Assembly (NCBI RefSeq): GCF_035593305.1
Contig: NZ_CP141615.1
Coordinates: forward strand, 2,883,722 to 2,947,721
DNA: 64,000 nucleotides
Origin: Limnochorda sp. L945t
GTDB lineage: Bacteria; Bacillota; Limnochordia; Limnochordales; Geochordaceae
Reading direction: 5' to 3'
How positions within the stretch are numbered: the first letter of the stretch is position 1; the number at the start of each line of letters is the position of its first letter. Under the pieces are notes generated by a model. The model was not told the DNA's origin and ran no database searches. It saw only the letters and a program-made list of their open reading frames with translations. Positions 15,384 to 22,887 of the stretch are shown here, in pieces. The position numbers and the translations under genes were made by a program.

Positions 15384-16554
15384 GCCTGGTCTCCCTCCGA
15401 GCCGACCGGATCCACGGCACGGGTTCGGCGGCGACCCTCGAGCGCCTTCCGCCGGAGCCGGCGCGCCCGAGCCCGGGCCCGCCCGGCGGTTCGCCCTCGA
15501 AAGAGGTCCCCCTCTCGTCCAGTACGCCTCGCAGGGATCGCACGAACATGGCCCCGCCCACCGCCAGGCTCGCGTAAAACGTGAAGAACCGCCACGCCCC
15601 GACGAAGGCGGCGAGACGCCCTCCCGGCAGCGTCCCGCGGAACAGGTACGCCATCAAGAGCTCGGCCCCGCCGCTCCCGCCGGGCGTGGGGATGAACGCC
15701 TGGGCCAGGTTGAAGACGAGCTGCGCCAGGGCCGCATGTGCCCACGCGATCCGCGCGCCCAGGCCGATCAAGACGCTCCAGGCGATCGAGAGGTACACGG
15801 CCCAGTACACTCCGGTGAGCAGCGTGGCGCCGGCCAGGAGCCAGGGCCGCTTGATCACCAGCCGCCGCACGGCGAAGGCGAACCGCAGGCTTTCCCTGGC
15901 GATCCGCGCCAGGGCCCGCTGCACCCATCGCCCGCGCCTTCCCTCGTGCCGCTTCGCCAGGCGGCGGCGCAGCATCAGGAAGAAGACCGCCAGCCAGCGG
16001 GGCCGCCACAGGATCCCGACCACGAACGCGGCCATCAGGGCCAGCGAAAGGAGCATCAGCAGGCTGAGCGCCGGCGTACTCCCGGCCATCGCTCCGAGGC
16101 CTCGCCATGCGATGACCACCGGCCAGGCGGCTAGCAGCCACAGCACCACCAGTCCGGAGTCGACCACCGCCACCGCGGTGGCCTGGCCGAAGGTCAACCC
16201 TTCCCGGGTGAGCAGGTAGACGAAGACCGGCAGTCCGCCGGTGCTCGTCGGCGTGACGTGCGACACGAACACGCTCGCCAGGTAGTACCGGAACATGCGC
16301 CCGGCCGGCACGCGCACGTCCATCGCGCGGGCCAGCAGCTGGGAGCGCCACGTGCGCAGCTGCCACGCCAGCAGCGTGAGGCCGCCGGCCAGGGTGAGCC
16401 ACCACGGATCGACCCATCCGAGCTGGCGCGTGACGTCGTCGCCATCTCTGCCCCATATGAGAAGAGCGGCCACCGAGGCCGCTCCCACCGCCAAAGAGAC
16501 GGTGACCCCGCGTGCCATGCCCCGCCGGCTGAGGCGGGAAGCCTGGCGCTGCAC
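15355..16554 (-). CDS. Lysylphosphatidylglycerol synthase TM-region / UPF0104 family membrane protein
   Basis: Integral membrane protein of about 399 residues with 7-8 hydrophobic segments and the family hallmark regions: a Thr/Pro/Gly-rich segment SHVTPTSTGGLPVFVYLL and, near the C-terminus, AFIPTPGGSGGAELLMAYLF. There is no catalytic domain, only the flippase-like transmembrane part, so it may move a lipid-linked or polar molecule across the membrane. GTG 16554 is chosen: GAGGAG lies 9 nt upstream and it begins 4 nt after the stop of the GT9 gene. The C-terminus (about 340-399) is Arg/Gly/Pro-rich and cytoplasmic. The operon context suggests envelope glycan work; the substrate is unknown. 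Confidence 0.8.
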   Translation of the reverse strand: MQRQASRLSRRGMARGVTVSLAVGAASVAALLIWGRDGDDVTRQLGWVDPWWLTLAGGLTLLAWQLRTWRSQLLARAMDVRVPAGRMFRYYLASVFVSHVTPTSTGGLPVFVYLLTREGLTFGQATAVAVVDSGLVVLWLLAAWPVVIAWRGLGAMAGSTPALSLLMLLSLALMAAFVVGILWRPRWLAVFFLMLRRRLAKRHEGRRGRWVQRALARIARESLRFAFAVRRLVIKRPWLLAGATLLTGVYWAVYLSIAWSVLIGLGARIAWAHAALAQLVFNLAQAFIPTPGGSGGAELLMAYLFRGTLPGGRLAAFVGAWRFFTFYASLAVGGAMFVRSLRGVLDERGTSFEGEPPGGPGLGRAGSGGRRSRVAAEPVPWIRSARRETRLERDAFRPG

Positions 16555-16558
16555 CGCT

Positions 16559-17830
16559 TCACAGCTCCTCGAACTCGCGAATTTCGTGCGGGGCGGGCAT
16601 CCGGCGAACACCCAGGAGCCGTCGCCGCCGCCAGGGACGGGGGCGCTCCCGCCGGCCCCAGCGCAGCCGCGAAGGGGCCAGCGCCACCATCGCCTCCGGC
16701 GGCCAACCGTGGGGCGGAAGGGAGGGCGGCCGTCCCAGGGAGCGGAGTACCCGCAAGTGCAGCCTGTCCAGCTGCCATTCGACGGCCGCCAGCACGTCCC
16801 TCGGGGTGATGGCCCGCATGCACTCGGCCGCCCCGTTTATCTGGCACAGGGCAGGGAAATGCTGGCGGCTCCCTTCGAGCCAGTGGAAGCAGGGACTGCA
16901 GGCAGGCGGCCTGCGAACCACGACGTCCAGCGGGCCGAGCGGCCGGAAGTTGTCCGGGTTGGTCGGTCCGAACAGCGCCACCACCGGCGTCCCCACCGCC
17001 ACGGCCATGTGCATCGGCGCCGAGTCGTTGCCGATGAAGAGGTCCGACTGCTGGAGGATGGCCGCCGTCTGCTTGATCCCCGCCTGCCCCGCGACGACCA
17101 GGGGCTGGGCCAGGCGAGTCGCCTGGACGATGGCGTGGGCCAGTCCCACGTCGTCGCGGCCTCCGACCAGGATCACCTGCGCCCCGTACTGGCCCTCCAG
17201 GTAGTCGGCCACGTACGCGAAGCCTTCGGCCGGCCACCGCTTGGCCTGGAAATGCCGGCCTCCGGGATGGATGGCCACGCGCAGGGGAGGACGGCTGCGG
17301 TGCCGGGCCAGCGTCTCGTGAGCCCAGCGGCGGTGCTCGTCAGGAAGCGGCAGGTCCATGGCCCTCCCGTCGGGCTCCGCCCCCAGCGCCGCCACGACGT
17401 CGAGGCAGTAGTCCACCGCGTGGCGCTCGCGCCGGTCGGGCACCTGGACGGTGTAGGCCCATCCCAGCGTCTGGCTGTTGAAGCCTGCCCGGACCGACGC
17501 GCCCGTGAAGAGGGTCAACCAGCTGCCCACGTGGGACAGCGCCACGACCGCATCGAAGTCCTCCTCGACCAGCTCCGACAGGATCCGGGGCAGCTTGAGC
17601 GGCCCCGGGCAGGTGATGAGCCGGTCGAGGTACGGGTTACCCTCGAGGATCTCGCGGTTGGAGGACCAGGTCAGGTCGGCGATGTGAGCGCCGGGAAACC
17701 GCCGGCGGAGCGCGCGGATGGCCGGCGTCCCGAACAGGGTGTCTCCCAGGGGACACAGCTGGATGACCAGGATCTTGCGAATGGCCGGGGCCGGGAGGCG
17801 TTGTGCACCTGGCCCTGTCGGATCCGGCAT
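16559..17830 (-). CDS. Glycosyltransferase family 9 (heptosyltransferase-type)
   Basis: GT-B enzyme of 423 residues. RKILVIQLCPLGDTLFGTPAI near the N-terminus, with the GD acceptor loop, and HPGGRHFQAKRWPAEGFAYV in the middle are standard GT9 motifs, followed by SDLFIGNDSAPMHMAVAVGTPVVALFGPTNP (donor site). A cysteine cluster (ACSPCFHW, LCQINGAAECM) resembles that seen in other GT9 members. The last 60 residues are Arg/Trp/Pro-rich and outside the family. With rfaE1/rfaE2 downstream in the same operon, transfer of heptose from an ADP-heptose donor is the natural inference, either to a lipopolysaccharide core or to a surface glycan. Confidence 0.85.
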   Translation of the reverse strand: MPDPTGPGAQRLPAPAIRKILVIQLCPLGDTLFGTPAIRALRRRFPGAHIADLTWSSNREILEGNPYLDRLITCPGPLKLPRILSELVEEDFDAVVALSHVGSWLTLFTGASVRAGFNSQTLGWAYTVQVPDRRERHAVDYCLDVVAALGAEPDGRAMDLPLPDEHRRWAHETLARHRSRPPLRVAIHPGGRHFQAKRWPAEGFAYVADYLEGQYGAQVILVGGRDDVGLAHAIVQATRLAQPLVVAGQAGIKQTAAILQQSDLFIGNDSAPMHMAVAVGTPVVALFGPTNPDNFRPLGPLDVVVRRPPACSPCFHWLEGSRQHFPALCQINGAAECMRAITPRDVLAAVEWQLDRLHLRVLRSLGRPPSLPPHGWPPEAMVALAPSRLRWGRRERPRPWRRRRLLGVRRMPAPHEIREFEEL

Positions 17831-17951
17831 CCGTTCCCCTCCGGTCCTTGCCTGCCCGAAAACCCGCCATCAGCTTAGCATGGCCCTCCCTGCGCGACAA
17901 CCCGGGGATGGGAGCGGATTCCAGCCCCTCCCGGGCCGCGGCGCTTCCCCT

Positions 17952-19679
17952 TCACGCGCCCCGCAGGATGAACAGGCGCGTCCCGGCGGGCAGCTGGGCC
18001 GTTTCCTCGTAAGCTTCCAGGTCTGGATTGGCTGCCAGGATCTGCTGGGTCGCCGTGCGGTACCGGCGGGACAGCTTCCACAGGGTGTCACCCGCCTGGG
18101 TGACCACGAGGTAGATGAAGGGATCGGGCTCACTGCCCGACGGCCGCACCAACACCGCCTCCGCCACGACGTCCTGCGTCACCGGCGTCTCCGCCTCGGC
18201 CTGGCACGTCCCGGAGACGGTGAACTCCAGGGTTTGCCGGCTGATCAGGTCGACCTCGGCCGTCATGGGACCCGCCTGGGCTCGCACCTCCGCTTCCGGG
18301 CGCAGGTCGGGGATGGCGAGGACCTGTTCGATGGAAAGCGCCCCGGGCCAGGAGGCGAAGTGGAGGCCCTGGCTCTGGGGCTCGGCTTTGTAGGGCAGAT
18401 AATAGATCCAAGGGGTGGCCGTCGCCGAGACGTGGACGCGGCCCGGTTCCGGCCTCGCCGTGATGGTGTCGACACCGGCCCCGCTCCACACGATCCGCTC
18501 GATGGGTGGCAATCCCCCGGGCAGCTCCACGGTGGTGGACGCCGTGAAAGTGCGCCGTCCCTCTCCCGCCGGAGCTTCCACACGCACCGGCACGGTGCGC
18601 TGCTCCACCGAGGCTGCGTCGGCCCGGATCGCCGCCACGACCGGTACGAGCTGGCTGGCCGTGGCCGTGGCGCGTATCTCCACCTGAGCGCTGACGGAGA
18701 CCACGCCCTCGGTGCCCAGAATCCGAACCGAGGCGTCCGTCACGGAGGCCTGGGCCTTGACCTGGCTGCCCTGACCGATGCCGTCGATGGCCAGGGCCGA
18801 CTCGAACCCTTCCTGGCCCGTCCAGCTGGCCAGGTCGACGTGCCAGGCACGGGCGGGCGCCTGGCGCTCGGCCGGGCCGGAACCGCCGGTGGCTTCCTCC
18901 TGGGCGGGTTCGGCCGGCGCACCGGCGTCGAGGGCGCTGCCCTGGGCGGCCGGCTGGTGCTGGTAGGCGTAGAGCAGTTCGTACGAGAGCTGCCCCTTCA
19001 CCACCGCCTCGCCGGGCCGCACCTCGACACCGGTGATCAGGGGCTGGACCCGGAGGTCCAGGACCCGCAAGGGCCTGTCGCCGCCCCCCGGTACGTCCAT
19101 GGGCCGGGCGTCCTCGACGTTGATCCGGGCCGTAGCCCATCCCTGTACCACCTTCAGCCGCAGGTTGGCCGTCGACGCGTCGACCCGATCGGGAGGGCTC
19201 GCCAGGACCTGGGTCACGACCCGACTCTGTTCCGAGGCGACGCCGGTAAAGTGGACGCCCAGGACCGCGTCCACGTCCGCGCTGCGACCGTCCGGGCGAA
19301 AGCGGCCCTCGACGTCGCGTACCGTCACGTCGACCTGCCATGCCGCAGCTTCGCCCTCGGGCGGGATCTCGAGCCAGGCCGAGTACGAGAGCTCCCCGTC
19401 CATCCTGCCGCCGTACACGGCGCCCACCGGGTCTGGCGCCTCGGACCCGGCGGCCACGTACACCACCCAAACGCGCACCCTTCCCTGCGCCTCGACGCGC
19501 CCGGAGGCGGGATCGGGGGTCAACCGTTCCACGCTGGCCAGCGCCCTCCACCGGACGACCGAGGCGGCGTCCGGCAGTTCGCTGGGCAGGCGCAGGGTCC
19601 CCGACGCCGTGGCGTCCACGCTGCGGTCCTCGACGCGCCGGGTGAGCCGGAGCTCGCTCTCTTTGATGCGCACCGCCAC
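17952..19679 (-). CDS. SPOCS (DUF3794) and LysM domain protein
   Basis: About 575 residues. Repeated beta-rich DUF3794/SPOCS units occupy roughly 20-500; each has the pattern of VKVQG/VWVVY-like strands, for example VEAQGRVRVWVVYVA and EAVVKGQLSYELLYAY. A C-terminal LysM domain (about 525-575) reads LVVTQAGDTLWKLSRRYRT. Family members are found in spore formers and are thought to be spore-coat or cortex associated. GTG 19679 is preferred because GAGGAGG lies 9 nt upstream; ATG 19718 has no visible ribosome binding site. No signal peptide is seen. A much longer upstream opening in the same frame is a high-GC artefact over the next gene. Confidence 0.85.
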   Translation of the reverse strand: MAVRIKESELRLTRRVEDRSVDATASGTLRLPSELPDAASVVRWRALASVERLTPDPASGRVEAQGRVRVWVVYVAAGSEAPDPVGAVYGGRMDGELSYSAWLEIPPEGEAAAWQVDVTVRDVEGRFRPDGRSADVDAVLGVHFTGVASEQSRVVTQVLASPPDRVDASTANLRLKVVQGWATARINVEDARPMDVPGGGDRPLRVLDLRVQPLITGVEVRPGEAVVKGQLSYELLYAYQHQPAAQGSALDAGAPAEPAQEEATGGSGPAERQAPARAWHVDLASWTGQEGFESALAIDGIGQGSQVKAQASVTDASVRILGTEGVVSVSAQVEIRATATASQLVPVVAAIRADAASVEQRTVPVRVEAPAGEGRRTFTASTTVELPGGLPPIERIVWSGAGVDTITARPEPGRVHVSATATPWIYYLPYKAEPQSQGLHFASWPGALSIEQVLAIPDLRPEAEVRAQAGPMTAEVDLISRQTLEFTVSGTCQAEAETPVTQDVVAEAVLVRPSGSEPDPFIYLVVTQAGDTLWKLSRRYRTATQQILAANPDLEAYEETAQLPAGTRLFILRGA

Positions 19680-19720
19680 GCTCTCGACCTCCTCACGTAA
19701 GCAGGCGTCTACCTCCATGC

Positions 19721-21118
19721 TTATGAGGGCGAAGGCCCGAGCTTGACCGCGGCCAGCGCGTTTTGTACCGCCGCGAGGGAGGCGGGGTCCGCCCGGTCCA
19801 CGCCGGCGAGGGCCACGCCTCCCAGCCCCGCCCAGCGCATCCACCACATCCAACGGGCCAGCTGCGCGGCGCCGTAGCGCACCAGGCGCGCTTGCCCGCC
19901 GGAAGATGCGTCCGGCTCCGACGGGTGCCGCCGGATCAGCCGCCGTACCCGCAGCTGCCAGCCGAGCATGACCGCCTCGGTGCGGGTGAGGCGGCGGCGC
20001 TGGTCCCCCTCGATCAGCCACGTGGCCAGGTCGATCCCCAGCAGGACCGCCCACGGGGGACGGAAAGGCCGCAGGCCTTGAACGAACGCCTGCACGGACT
20101 CGAAGGCCTCCTCCAGAGGGGTGCCGGGCAGCGGCGCCCACACCACGATGCGTTCCCACACGCTGCCCAGCCTCCCCAGCTCCGATCCCTCCCAGCGCAG
20201 CAGCGCTCGGTTCCCGCCGGTCACGGGCCTGCTGAGCCACGGCCGCACCCCGGCCTGGCGCAAGCCTTTCGCGACCCGGGCCGCCGCGCCGGCCGGCAAC
20301 GGGCGACTGCCGGGCCCGAGCGGCAGGTGCTCCGATTGCGGCGGGCCGGTGAGGATGACGCGGGGGGGACGCTCCGCGCGGGCAAGCCAGCGGGACAGGG
20401 TGCCCGGCCGGGGTGGCAGGAGCGAGCGCCCCGGCTCGAGGATTACGATGGCGACCGGGCATCCGGGTGGAGAGGACAGGCGATCGAGCGGCGCGGCCCC
20501 GTCTGCCGCCGGTCGAATGCGCCCCAAGCGGTCGACCTCCCACGTCGCCCACGGGCACGCCCGCCCGCTCCAGGAGGAGGAGCCCTCCTCGCCCGGCTGC
20601 CGCCCAGGGAGCGCCTCGTCCCACAGGATGGCCAGCCGGCGGCGCACCTGGATGGGACGCCCTTTGGGAAGCGGCGCGCCGTGGAAGAGGCCGTTGTCGG
20701 CCTCCAGCGCGCCGGGCGCCAGCTCCAACAGCCGGGCGACCTCCCGGAGAGTGACGTGCGACCCGTTGCCGCCCACCGCGTGGGTCTCCACGGCCACCAG
20801 GGGATCGGCGAGCAACCCGAGCACCTGGCGCCCTGCGAGCCCGTCCACCGCGAGCCGGAAGGCGCGCTGGAAGGAGCGGACCGCTGCTTCCGTCAGTTCT
20901 CCGTACCACCCGTCCATGGGGCCCTCGTAGAAGCCCAGGTCCGCGAGGCGGCGCTGGAGGTACGCCACCCAGGGCCCGTGGCTCCCGGCCCTCAACAGGG
21001 GCGGCCGGCCCGAGGGTGGCTGCACGGAGCCGGGTGCCGCCGGTTGGCGCTCACCGCCATGGGCCACGCCCAACGCGCCCACCCCCGCCGCAGTATATGC
21101 CCCGGCCCGGTGCGTCAA
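19721..21118 (-). CDS. Peptidoglycan-binding protein with degenerate GH18-like C-terminal region
   Basis: About 465 residues. A PG_binding_1 domain (HGPWVAYLQRRLADLGFYEG, then GELTEAAVRSFQRAF, DGLAG) is followed by a LysM-like segment (THAVGGNGSHVTLREVARLLELAPGALEADN) and about 300 residues not assigned at first sight. The end (WAVLLGIDLATWLIEGDQ, then WMWWMRWAGLGGVALAGVDRADP) looks like the last strands of SleL/YaaH-type GH18 barrels (GlpLYGxDW; GLxGVxLWxLG), but no DxxDxDxE motif is found, so hydrolase activity is doubtful. The start is uncertain: TTG 21118 overlaps the upstream amidase stop; GTG 21082 and the frame start at 21166 are alternatives. It lies in a spore/wall gene block. Confidence 0.6.
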   Translation of the reverse strand: MTHRAGAYTAAGVGALGVAHGGERQPAAPGSVQPPSGRPPLLRAGSHGPWVAYLQRRLADLGFYEGPMDGWYGELTEAAVRSFQRAFRLAVDGLAGRQVLGLLADPLVAVETHAVGGNGSHVTLREVARLLELAPGALEADNGLFHGAPLPKGRPIQVRRRLAILWDEALPGRQPGEEGSSSWSGRACPWATWEVDRLGRIRPAADGAAPLDRLSSPPGCPVAIVILEPGRSLLPPRPGTLSRWLARAERPPRVILTGPPQSEHLPLGPGSRPLPAGAAARVAKGLRQAGVRPWLSRPVTGGNRALLRWEGSELGRLGSVWERIVVWAPLPGTPLEEAFESVQAFVQGLRPFRPPWAVLLGIDLATWLIEGDQRRRLTRTEAVMLGWQLRVRRLIRRHPSEPDASSGGQARLVRYGAAQLARWMWWMRWAGLGGVALAGVDRADPASLAAVQNALAAVKLGPSPS

Positions 21119-22080
21119 GGGGCGGGGTAGCCCCATACCACACCGTCCGCCCGGGCGGTGCTGCAAAAGCCCCGGATCCCCTCCAGGAGGGCCAGCGCCT
21201 CCCGGATGCGCCCCCAGGGATGGTTGAGCTTGCGCAGGGTGTCGTCGTCGCCGGGCAGCGCGGCCTCCGTCACGGCCGCCGGGCAGCTGAGGCAGCTCAA
21301 GAACCCCACGTTGGCCTCCCGCACGCCCCGGCTGGGCAGCTGCAGCCCTCTCGCCAACGCCCCGGCCAGCGACGCCGCCAGCCGCCGGCTATCCTCCCGC
21401 CGGTAGAAGTACGCCTCGGCCCCCTGCAGCGACGCCTCAAGCAAGAGCCCGTGGTGGATGCTCACCGCCATGCCGGCGCGAAAGCGCCTCGCCCGTGCGC
21501 ACCGATCGCCGGCGGTGAGGTCGACGTCGCTCACGCGGGTGAGGCCCACGACGGCGCCCGCCGCTTTGAGCAGCCGGCCCAGCCTCCTCGCCACGTACAG
21601 GTTGAGATCCTTTTCGACCAGCCCGCCGCCCAGGCTGCTCCCCGGATCCCGCCCCCCATGCCCGGGATCGAGGAGGATGCGCCATGAGGACAGGTACGGA
21701 TCGGGCCGAGTCAGAAAGACGACCCCCGCCCGGGTATCCACGCTTACCGAGGCCCCGCCGGCAAGGGCCACGGCATCGGCGGGAAAGATCAGCATGCCGT
21801 CGGACCAGTCGGGAGAGGCCGCCAGCGCGACCACGGCCCCGTCGCCGTCGAGCTGGGCCTGGGCCCGGCCGCGGCGGAAGACCACGGTGCGACCCGTGCG
21901 GGGATCGTGCCAGCCCAGGACGTCCTCGCCCACGTCGAGTCGCGCTCCCCACCGGGATGCGATGGCAGCGGCGTTGACCCACGCCGCCTGGCCGTCCAAC
22001 CGGCCAACGGTCCCCTCCAGCACGCGCCCGTCCAGGACCACCCGCAACCGGCGGGCCCGGTACACATGGGAGGTGCTCAA
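21115..22080 (-). CDS. N-acetylmuramoyl-L-alanine amidase (Amidase_3, CwlD-like)
   Basis: Zinc amidase of 321 residues. The C-terminal catalytic domain shows ILLDPGHGGRDPG (first zinc His), GLVEKDLNLYVA (zinc Glu), AVSIHHG (second His) and CPAAVTEAALPG (catalytic Glu). The N-terminal half (about 10-125) looks like a copper-amine-oxidase N-terminal-like stalk (VVLDGRVLEG, WVNAAAIASRWGARLDVGEDVLGW). In spore formers CwlD makes muramic lactam in the cortex. No signal peptide or membrane anchor is visible after the TTG start at 22080, which is odd for a wall enzyme; a start further upstream was not found. The downstream gene overlaps its stop. Confidence 0.8.
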   Translation of the reverse strand: MSTSHVYRARRLRVVLDGRVLEGTVGRLDGQAAWVNAAAIASRWGARLDVGEDVLGWHDPRTGRTVVFRRGRAQAQLDGDGAVVALAASPDWSDGMLIFPADAVALAGGASVSVDTRAGVVFLTRPDPYLSSWRILLDPGHGGRDPGSSLGGGLVEKDLNLYVARRLGRLLKAAGAVVGLTRVSDVDLTAGDRCARARRFRAGMAVSIHHGLLLEASLQGAEAYFYRREDSRRLAASLAGALARGLQLPSRGVREANVGFLSCLSCPAAVTEAALPGDDDTLRKLNHPWGRIREALALLEGIRGFCSTARADGVVWGYPAP

Positions 22081-22190
22081 GGTGTGTTCCCAGCGTCCCT
22101 CGGAGGTCCGGCCCGCGGCCGGGCCTGTTTGGTGCGATCCGGTACCACCGTATGCCCGGGACCGCGGTCGGGGTGAAGGAGCGAGGGCCG

Positions 22191-22661
22191 CTACTTGGTG
22201 TACTTGTCGGCGACCTTGGAGGCCCCGAACGAATCGGGCTTGATCCGCGCGTCGAAGCCGCTGCCCGTCACCATGCCGACGACTTCGCGGATGAGGTTCT
22301 TGGTCTCGCCGTGGCGGCCGATGTCGAGGTGGATCTCGATGTCGAAGTCCGCGTGCCCGTTGGCAGCCAGCCGCGCCGCCAGCTGCCCGGCCACGTCGAG
22401 GCTTCGGGCCGCCTCGTAGAAGATGCGCTGGCGCAGGCTCCGGCCGAAGACCTCCCGCTCACGGGAGTAGAAATAGCGGGCGCCTTTGCCGACCCGGTGC
22501 ACGATGACGGCGGTGACGAAGCTCGTCTCCTCGCGAAGCTGCGAGTCCGTACCGACGATGACACGGTACGTCGCTTCGGGCACCTCACGGACGTACGCGA
22601 TGATCTCCGCGAACATCGCGTCGAAATCCATCGGCCCCTTGGTCGGGCTGATGAACTGCAT
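22191..22661 (-). CDS. ykuK: YkuK/DUF458 family protein (RNase H-like fold)
   Basis: 156 residues from ATG 22661, where the conserved start MQFISPTKGPMDFDAMF begins; AGAAGGTGG precedes it. The RNase H-like core shows YRVIVGTDSQLREETSFV (first acidic strand) and DFDIEIHLDIGRHGETKNLI; the C-terminus carries IKPDSFGASKVADKYTK. The family is widespread in spore-forming Bacillota and its biochemical role is not established; a nuclease-like function is only suggested by the fold. A good promoter (TTGCTG-17-TATAAT) lies about 100 nt upstream, so it appears to begin its own transcript. Confidence 0.85.
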   Translation of the reverse strand: MQFISPTKGPMDFDAMFAEIIAYVREVPEATYRVIVGTDSQLREETSFVTAVIVHRVGKGARYFYSREREVFGRSLRQRIFYEAARSLDVAGQLAARLAANGHADFDIEIHLDIGRHGETKNLIREVVGMVTGSGFDARIKPDSFGASKVADKYTK

Positions 22662-22756
22662 GCCCGCCACCTTCTGCACATCCGTGGACTGGACTGCGGG
22701 AGGCCACCTCCTCCGCCGCCGGTCGCTCGAGGGCTCGTTGAGCCTGAGCCGCACCG

Positions 22757-22785
22757 ATTATAACACCGGCCTCGGAGGGCAGCAA
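22757..22785 (-). promoter_or_regulatory. Sigma-A promoter of ykuK
   Basis: On the minus strand TTGCTG (22785-22780) is separated by 17 nt from a perfect TATAAT (22762-22757), and the -10 is also extended (TGT-TATAAT). It faces the ykuK gene. It lies back to back with a plus-strand promoter at 22814-22843 that serves the ABC transporter genes. Confidence 0.7.
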
Positions 22786-22813
22786 TCGAGCCTGCAGCGC
22801 CGCCTGGACGGGC

Positions 22814-22843
22814 TTGACAGGAACGGGGGCCGCCTCTTAGCAT
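22814..22843 (+). promoter_or_regulatory. Sigma-A promoter of the ABC transporter operon
   Basis: A perfect -35 (TTGACA, 22814-22819) is followed after 18 nt by TAGCAT (22838-22843, 4 of 6 matches to TATAAT). The expected start near 22850 lies about 40 nt before ATG 22888. Confidence 0.65.
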
Positions 22844-22887
22844 AAGGCGGCATGCGCTGGCGGCACTGAAAGAAAGGACCTGCGGCA

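Noticed and set aside
19680-20909. Upstream in-frame extension of the SPOCS gene giving a 985-residue reading frame
   Set aside because: It runs over the PG-binding protein gene on the same strand in another frame, is Arg/Pro/Gly-rich without any family motif, and has no ribosome binding site. High GC content makes such openings common here.
22081-22190. GGCCCG/CGGGCC hairpin between ykuK and the amidase gene as a terminator
   Set aside because: The following TGTTT is on the plus strand, where no gene ends; on the minus strand there is no T-run.
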